Assembly: GCA_036345935.2 (NCBI GenBank)
Contig: JADWOT020001260.1
Span: forward strand, 102,001-166,000
From: Taenia hydatigena
Taxonomy: Eukaryota > Platyhelminthes > Cestoda > Cyclophyllidea > Taeniidae
Length of the DNA stretch: 64,000 nt
Reading direction: 5' to 3'
Notes under the pieces: generated by a model
The model's database searches: none
What the model was told of the DNA's origin: nothing
Seen by the model: only the letters and a program-made list of their open reading frames with translations
Translations under genes and position numbers: made by a program
Part shown: positions 48,137-60,710 of the stretch, piece by piece
Layout of the letters: each line of letters opens with the position of its first letter
Numbering within the stretch: the first letter of the stretch is position 1

Positions 48137-49912
48137 TATGGCTGACTACGTGGTCTACTGGATAGGGCGTCTAACTGCAGATCAGAAAACTGCATGTTGG
48201 AGTCCTGCCGGAGCCGTAAAATCTTTCGTCTTCCCGCTGCTTGTAGTATCACCATGTCTGTCTAATAACAAATTGCAGCAAAAAGAATGAACGAGCTGCC
48301 TACTTTAATGTTAGAGGGAGGAGCGGTAGATCTGACTAACGTTGGGAGATAAAATGTCATCATGCCTGGTGAGAGGCTAGAGTCCTCGACATCCACTTTA
48401 TCAGGTCGATGCTCTAACCTACCGACATGTCTCACCACCACCGACCATCTACCCCCATTTCCTCTTCACTCACTAACTACCAATTCCCTCCTACTCCTTC
48501 ACCTTCATACTCACCCCTTATATTCACTTCTCATGTCCCCTCACTTTGCTTCTTCTACTCACCTTATTCACTCCTGTTGTCAACCCCTCTACTTCGGCGA
48601 TAGTTGAAGTGTGATCAGTGGAATTGCGAAATGCATTGGTGAACAGGGAAGCACTAGGAGAATTATGTTTGGCTGTGTTCTTAGCTCGGAGGTTAGAGCA
48701 CTTTTGAATCAGGTGAGTTGTGCCTACCTCATCGTCTCGGCTCTACCATGTCATGTTTCCTTTGCAGCTGTCCACTCTAGCGTCGTGCACTCGCACCACA
48801 TCAAAACCGATGGTGCGAATGTGTGAATGCATGAGTGGGTGGCTCTTTTAATGCTATTATGTTTCTCTGCAAAAATTCGACGCATAGGGAAGCTGACATT
48901 TAGAACTTCCAGTTAAAATGAGGCCTAAGCCATGCATTTAGGGCTCTAAAGCACTCCTATTCTGAGCGGTTTTAGACTGTTGCAACACTGCTACAGTGCC
49001 TGTCAGAATACACATTTTAACTAATAAGCGGTGAGTGATCACGAATCCGTTGGTAATAAAAATGACAGCAGCAATTGAGGATAAAGCGTAGTCTGAATGA
49101 GCACAGCCCTAATAACTATTTTTCATTCCTACGTGGTCATTGCACTCAATACAAAGGCCTAAAGACTGGGGTCAAAACACAAACACCAGTCTTATAACCC
49201 TGACAGCTGAGATTGCATATCTCTTCCACGAATCTCTCGCTCAACCATGGTCATCCAAACCACATGACGCATGGTCCAAAAATTATACAGCGCATTGAAT
49301 TTTAGCATTTATGGAAGTTTATTTCCGCATTCTAGGGTCAGCACTTTAGATGGAGTGCAGGAACTAGGCCCAAAGCACATCCCAGCGAGGATTGTGTGAA
49401 GTAAAATTAACTTACTCGTAGATGAGCCACAGTAGCCACGTTCGAGGCATGTGAGTTCATGCGGTAATTAGAAAATTGTTGTTTGCACCCTAATATGCAA
49501 ACTGTTGAGTGGCACGAAATGGGACAAAATGAAATAAAGTCGAAACTTCGCATCTAGTAAAACGAAGGATACCCTTTGAAATGAACTTTGATATGCAGAA
49601 GGTGTTGAAAATGGCTGCAATAATTAGTACCTGTTAGAGTGCAAGAGATTATGAGATGGCTTGTTGCACTTCCACATAGAAGTGCAATGGATCCACTTAA
49701 ATGAATTGGGCATTTATAAATGTACCACCTGCAACACTTCTTTAAATGTCATATTCGACTGGCAATATAATCCATATGTCCTTTTGTACAACAATATACC
49801 CTCAGGCAAGTAGGCTGCGAGTAAAATGGCATCCTGTTTGCTAAAGGCCTATTGACAAATAAAACCGTTGCTTTAAATTGTTACATACGTTTCTAATGTT
49901 ACTTCGAATGGG
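48137..49912 (+). repeat. Long dispersed repeat family B, copy 2
   Basis: Same order as 2405-4100: tRNA-like head, pyrimidine-rich tract to about 48590, GAGGTTAGAGCA near 48690, CACACCACATCAAAAC-like sequence near 48793, a shared TTTAACTAAT near 49015, TTGACAAATAAAACC near 49852. A TTGAAGTGTGATC segment of roughly 45 bp near 48600-48650 is extra relative to copy 1. Identity is about 80% by eye. The two copies are too diverged to be a recent event. Confidence 0.75.
48143..48216 (+). repeat. tRNA-Arg-like head of repeat B, copy 2
   Basis: A box TGGATAGGGCG at 48159-48169. B box GTTGGAGTCCT at 48196-48206, with one change from GTTCGA. Between them lies TCTAACTGCAGATCAGA, a near-complete anticodon stem with a non-Arg triplet in the loop. 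GCCGGAGCCG follows. Confidence 0.65.
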
Positions 49913-50411
49913 GGATGGAGCTATGAAAATAACCGAAATATATAATTCCTTCTAATCGGTTAGGCTTGATTATGAATTGCAAGCGTCCATAAGAATCGGA
50001 TTGCTTATCACTGCATCGAAGAGCTGTGGAAGCATTTCAAGTGGAAGTCAGAAGATTGTGAGTAAGGTAGCTGGTAGAGACGTCTGTCCACCTGGGTTTC
50101 CTTATAAATGTCTCATTATGGGAGTGGAGAATTGACTTGTGGAAAGAATCCACCTCCATCCTGGATTAGCCTAGCAGAAATTGACCAGATTTGGGGCGTC
50201 AATGTAGTCACTTATCTTCTAAGCTTTTTTGGTGGTAAGTCAGTAATTTTACGTTGTAATCAATTGCATGCCTGAATTGCTAGCTATGCGTGCAATCGCT
50301 AGTAATATGACAACAGGCTAAATCAAACGTAATGAAAGCAGAAACAAAGCATAAGAGCAACTCATGTAAAGGTTTCCGGCGCCTATCGTTATCAGAGTAA
50401 GCCAGCGTGTA

Positions 50412-50632
50412 TTGGCCGTGTGACCGAGGTGCAGAGGTTAAAAATTGGCGTCAGAGAGGCGTCAACGGATTGCTACGAAGTCGCGAAATCACCATGATTA
50501 CCTGATTTATCGTTGCCTACCCATCACAAAAGCGATGAACTAAAATAAGATCCTAAGATCCCTTATGCACAGTAAAAACTTAATGCAGCAATGGCATCCA
50601 TGGCATTGTCTGTTTGCTGTTAAAGGATAACC
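50412..50632 (+). repeat. Dispersed repeat family D, copy 2
   Basis: Partner of 6618-6822, sharing ACGAAGTCGCGAAATCACCATGATTACCTGAT against its counterpart, then GCCTACCCATCACAAAAGCG and TTATGCACAGTAA. The first 60 bases look like a decayed tRNA-type head. Confidence 0.5.
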
Positions 50633-50909
50633 ACATGGTCTGAAGAAAACCGATCCTCAGATGCCATTTCTCTATTGAAGTTTGGCCCATTCGTCAGTCA
50701 AGTCATCGAAGAGTGAATGAAATATTGCCATGTTAATTGATTGCATAGAGCTTCCAGGAGACAAATTAATCTGAGAACGGTATTTAAAATCGCTTGCTAT
50801 CGATTACAAATTTTGGAAGCTCTCATGTATTTCGGCCTAAAACTTGAGCACACAGTAGTGTTATTTCAAAAGGGATGATCGCTATTTTAAAGATTAATGT
50901 AATTGACGA

Positions 50910-51095
50910 TTGCGGCTTCATCAACTGCATTGTACAAGGGATCGGCCGCATTTCTCACGTTTTAAAAAGCAAAATAAGGAAAGACTCACAAGACAGCCAC
51001 AGTTGACTGCTATTTACAAACAACTGGCCACGACTACCATGAAAGCAGCTCAACCAGAAGAAATTTTTCAAAAGGCAAAAGTACCAGTGGAATAA
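50910..51095 (+). CDS. Small ORF followed by A-rich, AATAAA-containing sequence
   Basis: A 61-codon frame, lysine- and glutamine-rich near its end (KAAQPEEIFQKAKVPVE), stops at 51093-51095. Within 40 bases come AATAAA twice in an A-rich run, then more A-rich sequence to about 51170. This could be the tail of a processed retrocopy or a terminal exon. I recognise no family; no splice acceptor was identified. Chance remains plausible. Confidence 0.2.
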   Translation: MRLHQLHCTRDRPHFSRFKKQNKERLTRQPQLTAIYKQLATTTMKAAQPEEIFQKAKVPVE

Positions 51096-51271
51096 TGCCA
51101 ATAAAAAAAAATAAAACTACATGATAAAAAAATTGATAATAAAGGAAGCAAAAAAAAAGGAAAAAGAAATTGGGATCTAAAATCACCCGAACCGAAGTAG
51201 CAAATTCAATGGTAGGGTGGACAAAAAGGATTCGAAGCAATAATATCGCTGCCCGCGTGCACACCAGCAAA

Positions 51272-51529
51272 TGCGAGCAATTCACTAGAGTCACCCACAT
51301 GTGTACTAACCCGCACCAACGTAGCACAACCTCCATGGTGCGACGCAGACCAAAAGCTGCCACGTGGCGCGGTCGCCTGCGTCTGCATACCTTCATTGCT
51401 CACCCTTTCTTCCCTTCTACTAGCCAAAACAGCTTTCCACTGCATCATCACAGCAAATGCATGCTGGCATTCTCGTCTGCAATTCAATCCTGCCAATCCC
51501 AGGGTCACAATTACGTTGACACATTTATC
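51272..51529 (+). repeat. Local direct duplication, unit 1 (258 bp)
   Basis: Matches 51988-52245 at a constant offset of 716. From 51297 onward only about two or three differences are seen in 230 bases; the first 25 bases are more diverged. The peptides in frames 51396-51641 and 52112-52453 are identical here only because the DNA is duplicated. Confidence 0.93.
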
Positions 51530-51789
51530 CGCACAGAACACTTTCGGTGCAATTTCTCGTCGCATGCCCACACGCATGCCTTGGTCGCCATGCAGATGTG
51601 CACGATTCGCATTGCAGTTGGTGGGCCCACTAAGAGGCTAAAGCATGGAAGCTTTCGGTATGCACCACCCATGTGTTTGGATGAGATGTGCGCCATGGCG
51701 ATGGCTTCATTGGTTGTTAAGGCGATGAGTGATGGGAAGTGGCATGGATGTGAAGGCGCACAAATGGGTAGGCAAGGAGACGGAAGGAT

Positions 51790-51824
51790 GAGGAGGAGGA
51801 GGAGGAGGAGGAGGAGGAGGAGGA
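51790..51824 (+). repeat. (AGG)n microsatellite
   Basis: About twelve AGG units. They create the Arg-run in the 226-codon plus-strand frame and Pro- or Ser-runs on the other strand. Confidence 0.95.
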
Positions 51825-51892
51825 GTTGGGTAATGTTGGGTGGGGAGTAAATAGGAAGGAAGGAGTAAAGTGTGCCAGCAACCGCCCGCCCG

Positions 51893-51987
51893 CGGGCTTT
51901 CCACTATGCTCCAGCACGCATGTACAAACCCACACTGACGTAGCCCTACCTCCATGGCTGGACGGACACCAGAGGTCTCTACGCCGC
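51893..51987 (+). repeat. Diverged partial unit of the local duplication
   Basis: CTTTCCACTAT...CATGTACAAACCCACACTGACGTAGC...ACCTCCATGG parallels the first 65 bases of the units at 51272 and 51988. It lies directly before the 51988 unit, so two units are in tandem at about 97 bp spacing. Confidence 0.7.
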
Positions 51988-52245
51988 TGCGAGCTTTCCA
52001 CTAGCGTCGCCTACATGTGTACTAACCCGCACCAACGTAGCACAACCTCCATGGTGCGACGCAGACCAGAAGCTGCCACGTGGCGCGGTCGCCAGCGTCT
52101 GCATACCTTCATTGCTCACCCTTTCTTCCCTTCTACTAGCCAAAACAGCTTTCCACTGCATCATCACAGCAAATGCATGCTGGCATTCTCGTCTGCAATT
52201 CAATCCTGCCAATCCCAGGGTCACAATTACGTTGACACATTTATC
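51988..52245 (+). repeat. Local direct duplication, unit 2 (258 bp)
   Basis: Near-identical to 51272-51529. Similarity stops at TTTATC on both copies, marking a sharp right boundary. Confidence 0.93.
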
Positions 52246-55200
52246 AACACTGAACTCTTGGCGATGTCGTGACTTATTGCTATTTTATAATGTAATATAT
52301 GTAGATAACCAACATCCTTGTCCTCTCATCAAATGTCTAACGCGAAATTACTTCTCACGGAACACAATTTTACCGTTTTTCAAACGCTTATTTAGTGAAG
52401 CTGGTTTTTGGAAAGTTGGAGGCTTGGGGTTTTTTTTACAGCTATTACTCTGACAAGTCGCAAGTTATACTCTATTTCATCATTTAGTTGATTAACGCGT
52501 GATAGGAGGAAGGGGCTTTGCATACTCTGACACTCTCTTTATCAGCGGTGCCATCCCTTTCCTACCGATCTTTTAGAATTCATTAAATCTGTAAATCGAC
52601 CTCTCTTGATACCAAAGGGCCTACCATGCCACCGCCTGATCTCTAAAACCCAAAAGAGAAATATCAAGCCTGCAATCGACCCGCATCGACAATAATGTTG
52701 CTGGTTTTGCGTGAGCTGATGTAGAATTTGATTTAGAATGGTGTCTAGGATTCCGTCTCACGTTGCGACTGAAATTAAATCTAACGCGTTGATCGCTTAC
52801 AATTGACAAGACACTTGGAACACTTGATGCAGTAATACTTGCACTTTTAGCATGCGCGTATCGCCTCACTGCTGCGTAATTGTGGGCCTGCCTCACTTTC
52901 AATAGGAACTGTTAGTTACTTTGTATAATCTTTTCCGCTTATCCTCACGCTGCAATTGCTTTTCATCGTGAACATTTGGGGCCTAGTTACACATTAAAAG
53001 GCTTATTATGCATGAATTAAGTGGATAAATGTCTCTCGCTTTTTATTATGCCATGTTGTGGGACACGATACGAGGAAATGAGTACCTAGAATGACATATA
53101 ACACTGGTTAACGGTGTTTAATGTGAGTTTTAACAACAGTGAGCAAGAGCGATCACTTTTTTTTGATTTGAAGATGATGCAATACTTGCAAGGAATGGAT
53201 AAGGCGCGTTTATTTTGTATCCTGTTTGAAAGCAAAAGATCGAAATGCAAATAAATAAAAATTTGTACGAAATATTGGCTAATACATATAATTAATGATA
53301 AATTTCGCCCCAAAATGCTCATACGACTTATTCGTTTAGGAATATACCAAACATCGCTCCAAAAACGAAAATAAAAATAGATACAAAATACGTCTGTAAG
53401 TTTCAGGACATAAGTCAACTGTGGATTGCATTTTACGTTAATTGAAACAAGTCTTTATTTTTACTAGTTTAATCAGCATTCTTCAAGGTTAATAGCGTTA
53501 ATTGCTTTCTGCCTCTCCGGAATATTTAATTCGTTGCTGCATTGCATTGTCATAGTCATGGCAAAGGTGCGCAATGTAATTTTGAGAACTCGTCTTAACT
53601 TCTGAGGATTACTTGGTGAGCTGGCGTTGCGGCATAGGAATTCACAAGAATGCATCGCGTTTAACTGAAACATAGCTAGCTGAGCATGAGTTCGCCGGCG
53701 ATTGATTCGGAATCAGGGTCGCTCCGTTGGCATTACTTCGCACATGACTCAGGTAAGAATAAATTGTAATTCATGGTTTCCTAACAAACCTCTCATGCCT
53801 AAGTTAACAACAGCTACTTAATACCTCGGCTTTAAGCCTTATTCCCAAGATTTTATTTATTAGTGGGAAGTAAATTTCCCTTACACGAATTACTGAACCG
53901 CCTACATCTGCGGGCTATGTTTAAAAGTGCTGGTCAATTCAAGTTATTCAATTGCTACCGGGTTGTAGTTGGAGGCCTTCGAGGCAAAGAAAAAAATTAC
54001 AGTACGCATGTGAAACAATGGCAAATTAACTCGAGTGTGCTGTGTTTTATGCCATTCCTACTTTGATTTGAAAGTGTTTCCAACAAGACCCTTACCGACG
54101 GTTTGCTATAACATTAAAAAGGCAAGGATCCTGTTAAACCACACCACTTTGTCTTGCGGCTGTAAAAAGAGTTTGATATGGCGAAAATAACGGAAAGTGC
54201 AAACATCAGCTGCGCCATGCTTTTTACTCTAACCTAGAATTAACTAAGGTTCGGCAACAAAGGTTAGGTTGTTTCCCTTCCAAGTAGTTGCAGTTCAATT
54301 GTAAGACATTTGATGTTTGGGAATGGCCGCAGTGTAATGCCGATGATTTGATACGAAAACTTAGATAGCATAGGCACTCAGCTATGACATATTTCCCTGG
54401 TTGTAATCTGCAATTATCTATTTTCGTACGCAGCTCCTTATTCCGTCCCTAGCAGCTATGATGTTCCTCGTGTTGCACGATAATATTTGGACACCGTCGA
54501 TAGTCGAGGAAGCCTCCTTGGTAAAGAGGCTGAGATGACATAAGCATATAAAACTGCACCATATTCTGTTCATTTCGGCCTAGAATCAATTAGATTCAAA
54601 ACACAGCAGCCTACTCCATTCAGTAATTACTTGCAGCAGTTTTCGTATTTTGTCGCGAAAACCAGGCTTTGGTCGATGGTAAGAGCGCCTAAGTTGGTGC
54701 GAAAAGTGATAATGCGCGAATGCGCACACTCAAACAATCGAACTCCTCTGTGCGTGTTTCATTCCATGAACGTTTTTAGCAAGGGTCTCGAGCATAACGC
54801 TTTTGTTTCCTTTTGATCTTACGTTAATTCAAAACGAAATTTAACATATTGCTCCCTTCCGTAATTGTTTGCGGCATTTCTCCTGATAAGATCTGACACT
54901 TTTGTATGCTTGGTTTGTGAGTAGCCAATTTTGCAAAAGAAAGTTGCGATAGCACATAAATCTGCAAATTCACTCTAGAAATGATCAGTATTAAGGCTCG
55001 ATAGCAGATTCCCTGCTGCAATTGCTGGCGGTAGCACTCATTTTGCAATCCCACAATTCAGGTATGATCAAGGCGGCGAATTCAGGACCAGCAAGTGTAC
55101 AGAGCTCCTTTCACTCTTATCCATGCTGTTCCAGAATTGACCAGAATCAAGAATTAGCTGCTCGTTCTTTTTTTAAAGAGATTGCAAAACTTTTCATTTT

Positions 55201-58200
55201 AAAATGTCTCTTTTGGCAAGGAAAGCTGGAAGATTACGGGCATAGATCGCGGTCACTCGGAAATGAGGTTCAGCAACTTACTTCATTCTGCAAGTCCTTG
55301 CAGCATTTCTCATTATAAAATCTATGTGTGAATTGTCTATATTTGTAAAGAATACTGAGAGAAAAGAGTGATAAAAGATGCGAAAGCAGGGCAAAATATG
55401 CGCACCCATGCCAAAGCTAGAATGGTTCAGATTGGAACACTAACGATGCGGATGTGTGAGAATATGGTACAAAGGAAACAAGTTCGATTAGGGTAAAACG
55501 AGCAATGCGTTTTTAAGGAGAATAGTTTGCTTGACGGATTAAGAGCATAGTAAATGCTTGCTAAGCTGTTTTCTTCCCTTTTAGCAGTGGATTATGCAGA
55601 TAATTTACTCTTTCCTTCTCTGCCTTTGCTTTCTCTCTCATCCGGTCCATGATCCATTTCGGTGCCATTCTCACCCCTTACCCTACTTGATGTCCGTTGT
55701 AAATCACACGGGAATGGGAAACTACGACCGGCCGCTTTGAGTGGGCCATTAATAATTCCGAATTTGTTCGCCTTTTACTTAGTCACATGGATGGATGAGT
55801 ACCTGAGTGAATAGTTTAGGGATGGAAGGAAAAAATAAATAACACCGTGCCACAGCACTGTGTAGAGTTATCCCATGGAGTTTATTTCCAATCCTCTCTT
55901 CCCCTTCCTTACCCTCACTCATTTCATTTAGAAGGCTTCTCACCCCTCCACTTCTGCGTCAATCATTCTTTTGTCTCTTTTAGTTAAATATTCATGCTAA
56001 TTTGCTACCAACTAAGAAATGCATTTACTGATAGTGCCTTTCGTAATGCGTAGCAAAAATTTGGGAATACATATCAAAAACTCACATCCGCTAGATTCGA
56101 ACCAATCCTGGCGAGGTGGGTCATCGGATTCCCTAACTGACAGTATCTGCTTGACTTGGATGTCGACTTTCTCATTTCCAAGGGGATTTAAGTTATGCTT
56201 ATGTCGTTCCCTCTTTGATATCGTTGTTAGACTCGAAGTTCCAAGGCGGAAGAGTGGGAGGTGCTGCAGCTCTCCTCTTGAGACTTCTGCATAGAAAAGT
56301 ACTTCTGTCAACTAATTCATTACTTGTTACTTTAAATGCATCACTTTGATTAACGAGCGCCTTTATTTTATGTTGCTTGTGCAGATGCAGAACAGTGGCG
56401 ACTCAGGAGCCAAATCGTCCAAACCTAGCGTGACAGCTTTCGCCAGTTTCATGTGCCACATTCACTTCATTCTGAGATGAGAGAGAAAGCCGAAAAGCCA
56501 CAGCAGAGAAGAAGCAATCAAATGTCGCCTACATGCGTTTGTAATCACCAGGTAAGCAGCTCAATATTCATATTTCACGCTAGAGGCACTGTAGCACGGT
56601 ACACGAGACTAGGCTAAACTAGGTCTGACTGGATTATGCTGGATCGGAACAGAGCAGACCAGTCACCTCGGCTGAATTACAACAGGTTTGCATAAAATAG
56701 GAAAAGGAAGGTAGTCAGAACTGTCTAATCTATCGTGTATGCCTCATTCTTAGAGACGCCTCACATGTTATCATTGAAGTCAACATCAACACTTGAATTT
56801 TACCCGCCTAATAAAATCAACACATCTCCATGCCATGCGACCTGAGGTCTTTTCTCTTTTTATCGCAAATATTAAGGATGATGATGTCTTCGAAATGGGT
56901 TTAGAGGAGCTCTCCAGTCTACGTCTTCAGCCTCATGCCCCAATTAAAAGCATCCTCAATGAGGGTATCCTTTACCTCCACCTGCGTTCAGTGGGCTCTC
57001 CACCATTATCTCCCACCGTATGCGTTCCACTTATTTAACTTAACTGAAAAAGGAGTGAATACTGCGTGCTTTTCAGTTCATTACCTTTATTTTTCCACTT
57101 TAGTGACGCAAGAACGTCTAGCTTCCATGCATCACTTACTCTTCTCTCATCTGCCCTTCCTCCAAACTCATCATCAATTCTCTCCTGCCTCTTTTTCTAC
57201 CTCATCGACTGCCAGCGCTCTCTTTGTAAGTTCCCCTTCATCTCTCCACAGGTCTTACTCCCGATTATGACATGATTAAATAAAGCAGACATTCATAACC
57301 TAGATCAGGCTTGCACAGATTATACTAGAGCTGACCAAATCACGCTCTGTCCAAAACTTTATCTTGTTTACGATTCCTTTCCTTCTATCCCTCCTATGTC
57401 CTACACCACGCCGCCTCCCACCCTCCACTTACCTCTTCGAGAGTGAAGGCGAGCGTATCGCTTCCACTTTGCAACTTGTAAACTGGCCAAACTTACCTGC
57501 TTATATCACTGCCTAATTCTTTTCCTTTCAGTAGAAAATGCCCCCACCTAGTCCTCTACAATAGCGAGTAAGAATGCAAGCTTCCAGCCCTTGATCGCCT
57601 TCTCCGTCTCCCCCATGTATCTGCACCTATCTGTCTGTTTGCCCAAGTTTGTGCGTGTCATTGCACACTTTCCTTTCCGCCCTGTTGAGGAGTCGCCTTA
57701 ATTAATGTCGCGCAAAACAGGTAGAAGCGTGTGCGTGTGTGGGTGCGAAGGCGCACTCGTTTCATCCTCGCCTCCTAACCCATCCGTCCAGACGACCAAC
57801 TAGGCAGTTCCACCCTTTAATTGTTCGTTTGTTGTTTAGCCAGTCGCTCATTTAATCTCAACTCCACCCTCCGCCAACACGATCTCACCCACACGCCCAC
57901 CAAATCACTCCACTACATTCAATCGCTTTTTCCCTCCTCTGGCTCCCCTACCTCCTTTCTTTATTCAGACTGAAGTGGACACGGCACATAAAACTGGCAA
58001 ATACTCTCGCGTCTGGTTGAGGCAATTCGTCTTCTGTGTCGCTTCCTTTTTGTGTTGCCTATGCGGGTCTGGAACAAAGGGTCCTTCAATCAGGGCGATG
58101 CGGCATAAGCCACAAGCAACGAATCAGATGGCAGATCTGATTTTTTAAGATTGCAGAAGTCGCGATCAAGGAGCTGTAGTGCCTCCTACTCTTCCTTTTT

Positions 58201-58620
58201 GGCATCTCGAGTCAGATAACAATATTGGAAGGAAAACGTCATAAGGAATAGGAACTAGGAAATCAAAATATTTTTTACTACTAGGTTAAATTGTGGTGGC
58301 AGGATGTTCGCTTCAAGTATAACCAGCCAAGCTCTTTGACCCATAGGCGATGCCTCTGTGGTTCATGCTAACAGTGTTCTAGATCCTCTTTGCGTCATTT
58401 ACAAAGGCAGCATTTGTGGGGATTCCTTTATTCTTCTACCCGTCCCTTCGACTACGCCAAATACGAAAAGGCTGTTTGTTTTGAGACATCTTTATTGTCT
58501 TTGACAAAGCGTTATAGGCGAGTGCATTAATAGGGAGCTGTAGGACAGCGTTTGCCGGTGTCTTCGGATTCACATTGTGTTCCTGCCTCTCATCCAAGAG
58601 GTATGTTTCAAGACGTATCA
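52246..58620. other. No firm feature; long pyrimidine-rich tracts
   Basis: About 6.4 kb. Frames of 98-113 codons (55022-55318, 56012-56311 minus, 53086-53418 minus, 56935-57270) show no known motif. The 81-codon frame at 56793-57038 reads like protein but is unsupported. Plus-strand pyrimidine-rich tracts at about 55560-55980 and 57100-57980 could be introns or UTRs of an unseen gene. Confidence 0.4.
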
Positions 58621-58698
58621 GCCTAGCTAGCTGGGTGGACGCCGGGCCATGCCGGTAGCCCTGACCCCTCCGTTCGCTGAGTTTTATTCCACCACAAC
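58621..58698 (+). repeat. Short relic of repeat family A
   Basis: CCTAGCTAGCTGGG, CCGGGCCATGCCGGTAGCC, CCTCCGTTCGCTGA and TTATTCCACC follow family A order with the AT run lost. Confidence 0.5.
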
Positions 58699-58750
58699 AT
58701 AGAAGAAAAGCCTACGAAATGAAGGCAATTAAAATTGACGTGTATATACT

Positions 58751-58891
58751 CATAGTATGAGCTCCATTGGATTTATTCTTGAGATGCATCCCACCTTGCG
58801 AATCAGAGTGCAGTGGAACATCGGAGTCTCGACAATTGATTCGCAAGGTGTAAACTTTCGCAAGAGTAATTCCAATAGAGTTCTCACAATG
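58751..58891. repeat. Inverted repeat, 54-bp arms, hairpin of 141 bp
   Basis: Arms 58751-58804 and 58838-58891 pair with about 78% identity, including a perfect ACCTTGCGAATC / GATTCGCAAGGT at the loop end. The loop is 33 bp. Frames on both strands (58757-58948 plus, 58712-58900 minus) share text only because of the palindrome. Confidence 0.75.
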
Positions 58892-60545
58892 GGTCCACAC
58901 ACGTTAAATTTAAATTGCCTCCATCCTGAAGGCCCTCTTACAGCCTAACCATGTTTGACCACGGATGCGTCTGCGGGCTTTGGTGATTGCCGCATCTGAC
59001 AAACTTATAAAGGAAAGCAGATATTTTGAATCAGCCATGAAGATAGAACTTGGAAAATGACTTGAGCGCGCGAATTGTAAAAGATCACCCACGTTAGGCT
59101 TACATACCGATTGGCAGATGACAACTGAGCATTCGTCGATGAGAATAACTAAGAGCGCTACTATTGCGTTGATGCATTCTCGACCTTTTCTGATGACCAC
59201 AAGGATACCCTTGATTGCGGCTTACCCACACTCTTGAAGCACAAGTCCTACAGACTAAAAAGCTGTATCACGCCCGTCGCAAAACAACTTGAGGAGGTCT
59301 AGTCGAAGACCCGTTAATGAGAGATATAGTTGGCATTATACTCGGCTGCAACGCCACGCAATTGGTGCGGTCTGGCAGAAAATCCGATTTCAGATGTTTT
59401 CATGTTGAGGTGTATGCTGATGTAAGCTGAAAGCTAATGAAAGCCGGCTAAAACGCAATCGCCACATAAAGGAGTTGGACACTTTGGCTTTTCTTTTAAA
59501 CATGTGAAAGCAAAGAAGTAGGGGTGTAATTATGCCATTGCAATGATACAGCACCGAATATCAACAATGCCATCTTCTGTAGAATTACGAGACCAAAGCA
59601 TTAAAATTGCCTGGAATTTACTACCTGCTCCTAATGCATACCTATCACAATAGGAATATGCAGCTTAAATCGCTACCAACGGCAACTTGTTCAAGATTGT
59701 TCTTCCATTTTCTCCTTTTTTACCGCTAGGATCAACATGGATAGAGTGCTAAGCTCGCTCTATTACCAATGCGAGTGCAAGTAACAAGAACATAAAGTGC
59801 AAAATCTACACTTTAGCAAAAAAGATTGTTTCAAGTCATTACAAATCCTTCTCGACAAGTCATTATGTCAAATTACTTAAGGTCAAGGTCATAAGGTACA
59901 AGGGAGGTGCCAGATTGCGTCTGAATCCCTGAATGGGTGATGTTTAGAACCGTCGGTAACTGACCGACTTCAATTCGCCTCCTCAAATCTTACCTTAAAT
60001 TTTACTCAATGTAAGCTTCAATTAGGCAACATGGCACCCTATGGTGGATGATTGGGATGGTTGTTCTGCAATTTGTGAGTTGTTTATAGCTGAACTTAAT
60101 GCAGATGTGAACACCTATTCCGCCAGGGCAAAATTACTGAACTGATGTCTGCTCATTTGCACTGAGTTGAGTTGTACTCCAACCGTGAGTTTCGTCAAAC
60201 TCCGCTCACCCGAAGAGTGTGAATATCGATTCGAATCACTGGGTTGGAAGAACGTCCTGCGCCAATATGCTGGGCCTTCTTTTAATCTCCATTTATGGGT
60301 CTTCTGAATGGGTTCTATTCCGTCTTTTGAGTGGTGTAGGCATAAAGGTGCTTGCAGTCAGAAGCCCACGAGGGTTTTCGTAAGCCAATTAGCGTAGTCA
60401 AACGCTAAACTTGCAAAAGGAGCACGTTTTGCTGGCCCAATGGTAATAACACGATTACTGTCATTAGTGGTTCGCCAACGAAGCAAAATGGATTGCATTG
60501 GTTCATGCGCATGGGTAATTGGCACCTGGAAGGCAAGCAATCAGT
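58892..60545. other. No feature seen
   Basis: No open frame above 96 codons, no exon-like segment and no repeat partner recognised. Confidence 0.4.
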
Positions 60546-60710
60546 GTAGTATTTTATTTGTTGGAACTACTGGTTTCGGCCAAGGACACAGAGGTGGCCG
60601 TATTGCTCTAGCTGCCTATTTCCCTCTGTCCGTTGAATATATATATATATATATATTCCACCCTGGCATTCTGTCTTCATTTGCCTTCGAGGTAGCCTCG
60701 GGACGCTACT
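60546..60710 (+). repeat. Dispersed repeat family A, well-preserved copy
   Basis: Order: GTAGTATTTTATTTGTTGG, GGTTTCGGCCAAGGACACAGAGGTGGCCG, TATTGCTCTAGCTGCC, TATTTCCCTCTGTCCGTTGA, an (AT)n run, TTCCACCCTGGCATTCTG, TTTGCCTTCGAGG, CCTCGGGACGCTAC. Relative to the 61.1 kb copy it lacks about 25 bp in the middle. Confidence 0.85.
60637..60656 (+). repeat. (AT)n run inside repeat A
   Basis: Ten AT units. The run length differs between family A copies, so it is a mutable part of the element. Confidence 0.9.

Noticed and set aside
51170..51850. 226-codon plus-strand frame
   Set aside because: It runs through the local duplication and the (AGG)n run, which keep stops out by composition; no motif and no conservation of frame between units beyond DNA identity.
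56094..56110. Minus-strand tRNA suggested by GGTTCGAATC
   Set aside because: No A box at a proper distance and no cloverleaf can be drawn.
58712..58948. Two overlapping frames with similar text on opposite strands
   Set aside because: The resemblance comes from the inverted repeat itself.
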